Below are positions 5,359 through 8,901 of a stretch of 8,901 nucleotides of DNA, piece by piece. The stretch covers positions 1 to 8,901 of the forward strand of contig JAEYXS010000128.1 in assembly GCA_023431185.1 (NCBI GenBank). The letters run 5' to 3'. The notes below the pieces were generated by a model. It saw only the letters and a list, made by a program, of their open reading frames with translations, had not been told where the DNA came from and ran no database searches. The position numbers and the translations under genes are program-made. The stretch is from Verrucomicrobiota bacterium (GTDB taxonomy: Bacteria > Verrucomicrobiota > Verrucomicrobiia > Limisphaerales > JAEYXS01). Position 1 is the stretch's first letter. Each line of letters begins with the position of its first letter.

Positions 5359-8300
5359 TTAGCCCAACAACTCCCGACCACCACCTTGTTTGGCATGCTC
5401 CAGACAATCCTTTACCATCTTGAGCAGGATGGCCGGTGGATAAGGTTTCGGCAGGAAATTCACCCCCTCCTGCAACACCAACCCCTCGCGCACGATCTCC
5501 ACGCTATAACCGCTGCTGTATATGACCGGCAGACCGGGCTTCTGCGCGTGGATGCGCTCGGCGAGGCCGCGCCCGGTGAGTAATCCCGGCATCATCATGT
5601 CCGTCAGCAACAAGTCGATCTCGTCCGCATGCATTTCCCACATGACGTAGGCATCGTCGCCATTGGTGGCGCTGATGACCTTGTAGCCGCCGCGTTGCAA
5701 GATCGCCTTCACGAGCCCCAAGACAGCCGCCTCATCTTCGGCCACCAAGATAGTGCCTTTACTGGTCGCGCTGGGGGACGACGTCGCAGTTTCAGCCGAT
5801 TGCACCGCCAGTTCTGTTGCCACCGGCAGGTAAACCCGGAAGACACTCCCCGTTCCGGGTGCACTCTCCACCTCGATCCAGCCATGATGCTGCTCCACGA
5901 TCCCGTAAACCGTGGCCAATCCAAGCCCGGAACCCTTGCCGACTTCTTTCGTGGTGAAAAATGGCTCAAAGATGCGGCCCAACGTGGCCGAGTCCATACC
6001 CGCTCCGTTGTCCGCGACGACGAGACAGACAAACTTGCCGGTCCGGCTGGGATGTCGCGGATTTACCTCCAGCATCACCAGCTTGGTGGCGATGGCCAGA
6101 CGCCCGCCACTGGTCATCGCATCCCGGGCATTGACCGCCAGATTCATGATGATTTGCTCCACCATGCCGGCATCCGCCTTCACCGCCGGCAGGGACGGCT
6201 CGAAGTGCAAGTCCAGCGCGATGTGCTCGCCCAGCAAACGGTTCAGCATCCGCGAGAAATTGCGGATGAGCTCATGTAGGTCAACAACGCGTAACTGCAT
6301 GATTTGCTTTCGACTAAAGGTCAACAACTGCCTGGTCAGGTTCGCGGCCCGTTCCGAGGCCGACTTGATTTCCCCCACGGATTGCGCCATGTCCGGCTCG
6401 TCCAACACTGCGCGCTCGAGCAAGGCGGCATGGCCCAGGATGATGGTCATGATGTTGTTGAAATCATGCGCCACGCCGGCCGCCAGTTGCCCCACCGCCT
6501 CCATCTTCTGGGCATGCCGCAACTGCGTCTCCAAGTTCAAACGCTCGGTCTGGTCCTGCGTGATGAAGATCAGGCAGGGCCAGCCTTGCAGTTCCACCCG
6601 TTCCACAAATATCGAGGTGATGACCACCCGCCCGCTGCGGGTCCGATAGCGGCATTCCCGGCCGCGCACCATCTCCCCGCGCTGCAGATCGGCCAGCACC
6701 TCCTCACGGTCAGCGAGATTCCCCCACAAGCCCAGCTCCAACACCGTCCGTCCGATTGCTGTTTCACGCTCATGCTCGAACAGGCGGAGGAAGGCGTCAT
6801 TCGCATCGATCAACCGCCCCTCACCAAACGTGCTGATGGACACCGGAATGGGCAGCGCATGGAAAGCCCGGGAAAAACGCTCCTCCGACTGGCGCAAAGC
6901 CTGTTCGGCCTGATGCCGCTCCGTTGTATCGATCAGGAATGCCAACGTGGCCGGGCCGTCCTCCAACTGGATGGAAGCCGCCTCCACCTGATAGAAGAAC
7001 TGCGTTCCATCCCGGCGTAAGCCGACGGTCTCGTAGCTGTCCCGGTCCTGGCCCGATTCCCGTCGCCGCTTGATCCGGGCTTTCACCTCATCCCGGCATT
7101 GCGGTGCGATGATGTCCAAAAAGAACCGCCCCTTGAGCTGCCACAATTCCTCAAAAGCGAACATGTCCAGATGCGCCTTGTTCGCATAGAGGAGGATGCC
7201 ATTGCGTGACAGCGCGATGCCGACTGGCGATGCCTCAATGAGGGCGCGAAATTTTTGCTCGCTCTGCTGCAAGGCCGTGCTGGTCTGCCGATGACCGCCG
7301 ATCTCCTTGCGCAATTGGGCATTGATACGGCTGAGTTCTTCGGTGCGTTCCGTCACTCGCAATTCCAGTCCCGCATGGGCTTCGCGCAAGGCTTCCTCGA
7401 TTCGTTTCCGCTCTTCCACCTCGTCTTGCAACGAATCATTGAGCAGGGATAACTCGCGGGTACGTTCCGTAACGCGTTGCTCCAGTTCCGCCAGCGTGAC
7501 AATCATCTCTTCGTGTGCGCGGATGCGCTCAAAAGCCCCGACACAATAATCCGCCAGCGCCTCCAGCATCTGTTGCGTGGATTTGTCGTAAGCATTGTGC
7601 GAGTAACTATGCACCCCCAAGACCCCCAGCACTCCTTCGGTTGAACGGATCGGCACCACCACAATCGAAGCCGAACGGCGCATGTTGCCGAAGACTTCTC
7701 CCGGATTGACCGGCTCCATCAGCTCTTCCGGCGTCCGCAAGACCAATTGCGATCCTTCCTCGATGACTTTCCTCGTCAGCGGCGGTAATGGACGGTACTC
7801 GCGCAGCGCCGGAAACCGCTTCAACTCCCCGTCCACCAGGTCGATCTGGATCAGCACCCGGAAGAGTTTTTCTTCCGCATCCACGGCATAAACGATGCAG
7901 GAATCGAAACCGATCAACTGCTGGGCGGCTTCCAGGATCGTATCGGCGGCCTCCTCATACGCATTGGCCTGGTTCAGCTTATGCCCCATTTCCAGGAAGA
8001 CCCGGTTGCGGAAATCCATCTGCCGCCGCTTGGTGATGTCCCGGGCCACGCCATGCACACCAGCCGGTTTCCCATCACGCAGCAAAAGTCGCGTGACCAG
8101 TTCCAGATGCAGTTTACGCCCGTCCTTGGTCACGTAATCCGCCTCGTACCGTGTCGGTTGGCCATCCTTCAGTTTGCGCTCGAACATCTCCCGGCTGAGC
8201 AGCCTCGATTCCTCCGCCAGCAACTCGAAGCCGCTGCGCCCGATCAGTTCTGGCTGGGTATAGCCAAACGTCTCGGCAAAGACCCGGTTCACCGTGATGA

Positions 8301-8790
8301 ACCGGCCTTCCAGATCATGTGTATAGACCAGGTCGCTCGCATTGTCGAAGAGGTCACGATATTCGGCTTCCAATTCCGAAACTCGCGCCAGTTGCCGCGC
8401 CAACGCCTCGCGTTCGCGTTCCCGCTGTCGCAACTGCCAGATGGCCATCAGCAGGAAAAAGACCGCGATCAACGCCAAAGGCCAGACTGGCGCGGGTGTT
8501 GGCGCTGTAATGTCCTCATCCAGCCGGGCAGCCGCCCGGACGACCATTGAGCCTTCGGCAATGAACACCAAGACCAGCAAGGTAATAAAGCAACGCTTTG
8601 GTCCGCGTTCCCTACCCCGCCAGCCTCCCACCAAGTTCGCACCTGACGCGGCCAGACAAGACACTTTTTTCAAGCTCTCAAAAAATGGCGGACTGAGCAA
8701 GTCCGCTGACTCACTCAATTTGACCAGTAACTTCACTGAGACAATTCTTGCAAGCGAGACTGTCGGCTTATGCTCTAGAAGCCATCTCAT
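5359..8790 (-). CDS. Membrane hybrid sensor histidine kinase (PAS-GAF-PAS-PAS-HisKA-HATPase-REC)
   Basis: A 1143-codon frame. In order: hydrophobic segment 67-84, transmembrane helix 103-120, PAS about 143-255 (ending GVARDITKRRQ), GAF about 262-425, coiled coil 425-510, PAS about 510-625, PAS about 635-752, HisKA with phospho-acceptor H775 (AGVAHDFNNI), HATPase with N box N887, G1 DNGAGMD (927-933) and G2 GKGSGLGLAT (951-960), and a C-terminal receiver with acidic pair E1018/D1019, phospho-acceptor D1064, S1092/S1093 and K1115. All catalytic residues are present, so an active kinase that phosphorylates its own receiver is expected. There is no DNA-binding output and no separate response regulator nearby. 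The inputs (GAF, three PAS) cannot be assigned a ligand. The start is doubtful: residues 1-60 do not look like a kinase N-terminus, an intrinsic terminator lies inside them, and an IS end begins 5 bp upstream. GTG 8664, GTG 8631 or ATG 8547 (GAAGG just upstream) are candidates. Confidence 0.92.
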   Translation of the reverse strand: MRWLLEHKPTVSLARIVSVKLLVKLSESADLLSPPFFESLKKVSCLAASGANLVGGWRGRERGPKRCFITLLVLVFIAEGSMVVRAAARLDEDITAPTPAPVWPLALIAVFFLLMAIWQLRQREREREALARQLARVSELEAEYRDLFDNASDLVYTHDLEGRFITVNRVFAETFGYTQPELIGRSGFELLAEESRLLSREMFERKLKDGQPTRYEADYVTKDGRKLHLELVTRLLLRDGKPAGVHGVARDITKRRQMDFRNRVFLEMGHKLNQANAYEEAADTILEAAQQLIGFDSCIVYAVDAEEKLFRVLIQIDLVDGELKRFPALREYRPLPPLTRKVIEEGSQLVLRTPEELMEPVNPGEVFGNMRRSASIVVVPIRSTEGVLGVLGVHSYSHNAYDKSTQQMLEALADYCVGAFERIRAHEEMIVTLAELEQRVTERTRELSLLNDSLQDEVEERKRIEEALREAHAGLELRVTERTEELSRINAQLRKEIGGHRQTSTALQQSEQKFRALIEASPVGIALSRNGILLYANKAHLDMFAFEELWQLKGRFFLDIIAPQCRDEVKARIKRRRESGQDRDSYETVGLRRDGTQFFYQVEAASIQLEDGPATLAFLIDTTERHQAEQALRQSEERFSRAFHALPIPVSISTFGEGRLIDANDAFLRLFEHERETAIGRTVLELGLWGNLADREEVLADLQRGEMVRGRECRYRTRSGRVVITSIFVERVELQGWPCLIFITQDQTERLNLETQLRHAQKMEAVGQLAAGVAHDFNNIMTIILGHAALLERAVLDEPDMAQSVGEIKSASERAANLTRQLLTFSRKQIMQLRVVDLHELIRNFSRMLNRLLGEHIALDLHFEPSLPAVKADAGMVEQIIMNLAVNARDAMTSGGRLAIATKLVMLEVNPRHPSRTGKFVCLVVADNGAGMDSATLGRIFEPFFTTKEVGKGSGLGLATVYGIVEQHHGWIEVESAPGTGSVFRVYLPVATELAVQSAETATSSPSATSKGTILVAEDEAAVLGLVKAILQRGGYKVISATNGDDAYVMWEMHADEIDLLLTDMMMPGLLTGRGLAERIHAQKPGLPVIYSSGYSVEIVREGLVLQEGVNFLPKPYPPAILLKMVKDCLEHAKQGGGRELLG
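8680..8706 (-). terminator. Rho-independent terminator inside the 5' end of the kinase open frame
   Basis: On the minus strand GCGGACT-TGCTC-AGTCCGC forms a perfect 7-bp GC-rich stem with a 5-nt loop, followed by CA and six T (complement of 8680-8685). This is the best intrinsic terminator in the window. It would end transcription arriving from the right, from the IS side. It implies either that the kinase transcript starts downstream of it or that it acts as a leader attenuator. Confidence 0.6.
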
Positions 8791-8796
8791 AAATGA

Positions 8797-8829
8797 GGGC
8801 TTGTACTTTTAACGATAACGTACAAGCTC
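8797..8829. repeat. Subterminal inverted repeat at the IS left end
   Basis: GCTTGTAC (8799-8806) and GTACAAGC (8820-8827) are a perfect 8-bp inverted repeat around a 13-nt AT-rich spacer, extended by a G-T and a G-C pair. It sits between the presumed IS end and the transposase ATG. It could be a transposase binding site or a hairpin that blocks read-through translation. Confidence 0.5.
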
Positions 8830-8833
8830 GGGG

Positions 8834-8901
8834 ATGGATTTGACCGATGAGCAATGGGCGAAGATTGAAAGCGTGTTGTTGCCGGACCCCGTACGTGCGG
8901 A
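8834..8901 (+). CDS. IS5-family-like transposase, N-terminal fragment (cut by window edge)
   Basis: Only 22 codons are visible, reading MDLTDEQWAKIESVLLPDP and on. LTDEQW-x-x-(I/L)E-x-x-LP is the usual N-terminus of IS5-type (DDE) transposases carrying the DUF4096 region, which is why I assign it. A GGGG run sits immediately before the ATG. The catalytic domain is outside the window, so intactness cannot be judged. Confidence 0.65.
   Translation, partial: MDLTDEQWAKIESVLLPDPVRA

Larger units (their letters stand above)
8795..8901 (+). mobile_element. Left end of an IS5-family-like insertion sequence (continues past window)
   Basis: The element is recognised from its transposase start (8834) and from the short non-coding leader with an inverted repeat directly before it. 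The outer boundary near GAGGGCTTGTAC (8795-8806) is an estimate, since the right end and any target duplication are outside the window. It lies next to the first ATG of the kinase frame and so probably replaced that gene's upstream region. Confidence 0.55.

Noticed and set aside
5629..8550. Several plus-strand open frames of 60-245 codons opposite the kinase
   Set aside because: They are antisense shadows of a clearly coding frame; the translations are Arg/Pro/His-rich without domain motifs.

Overview
The window is ordinary-looking bacterial chromosome, GC-rich (hand counts of 50-62% in sample lines), carrying one unusual small mobile-looking unit and the left edge of an insertion sequence. 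Gene content (PAS/GAF hybrid histidine kinase with an HDFNN H-box, duplicated secreted NIPSNAP protein, COG4821-type SIS protein, rare Shine-Dalgarno sites, an IVP-type four-helix-bundle gene) suggests a Verrucomicrobiota/Planctomycetota-type genome. This is an inference from style; no marker gene is present.

Layout. 1-2882, minus strand: a probable ancestral operon read right to left, SIS-domain protein (2882-2103), core-type (MetE C-terminal-domain-only) methionine synthase-like protein (1685-654), and a UlaG-like metallo-beta-lactamase-fold hydrolase (657 to beyond position 1). The last two overlap by GTGA, which suggests translational coupling. Between SIS and the methyltransferase sits a 412-bp unit (1686-2097): a 122-codon four-helix-bundle gene of the 23S rRNA intervening-sequence protein family, bounded by 32-bp inverted repeats (28/32 identical) that contain the gene's own start and stop codons and its SD sequence. 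Each repeat is built of four ATGA-type heptamers. This is the most interesting part of the window.

2883-3020: divergent promoter region with two short palindromes. 3021-4418, plus strand: a dihydrolipoamide dehydrogenase/mercuric-reductase-like flavoprotein disulfide reductase. It converges on a secreted two-domain NIPSNAP protein (5291-4494, minus), with a hairpin between them. 5359-8790, minus: a large membrane-anchored hybrid sensor kinase (PAS-GAF-coiled coil-PAS-PAS-HisKA-HATPase-REC), 67 bp upstream of the NIPSNAP gene on the same strand.

8795-8901, plus strand: left end of an IS5-family-like element with the first 22 codons of its transposase. It abuts the kinase open frame. A good intrinsic terminator on the minus strand (8706-8680) lies inside the first 40 codons of that frame, so the real kinase start is probably further in than 8790.

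No tRNA, rRNA, CRISPR array or gene-free stretch above 300 bp was seen.
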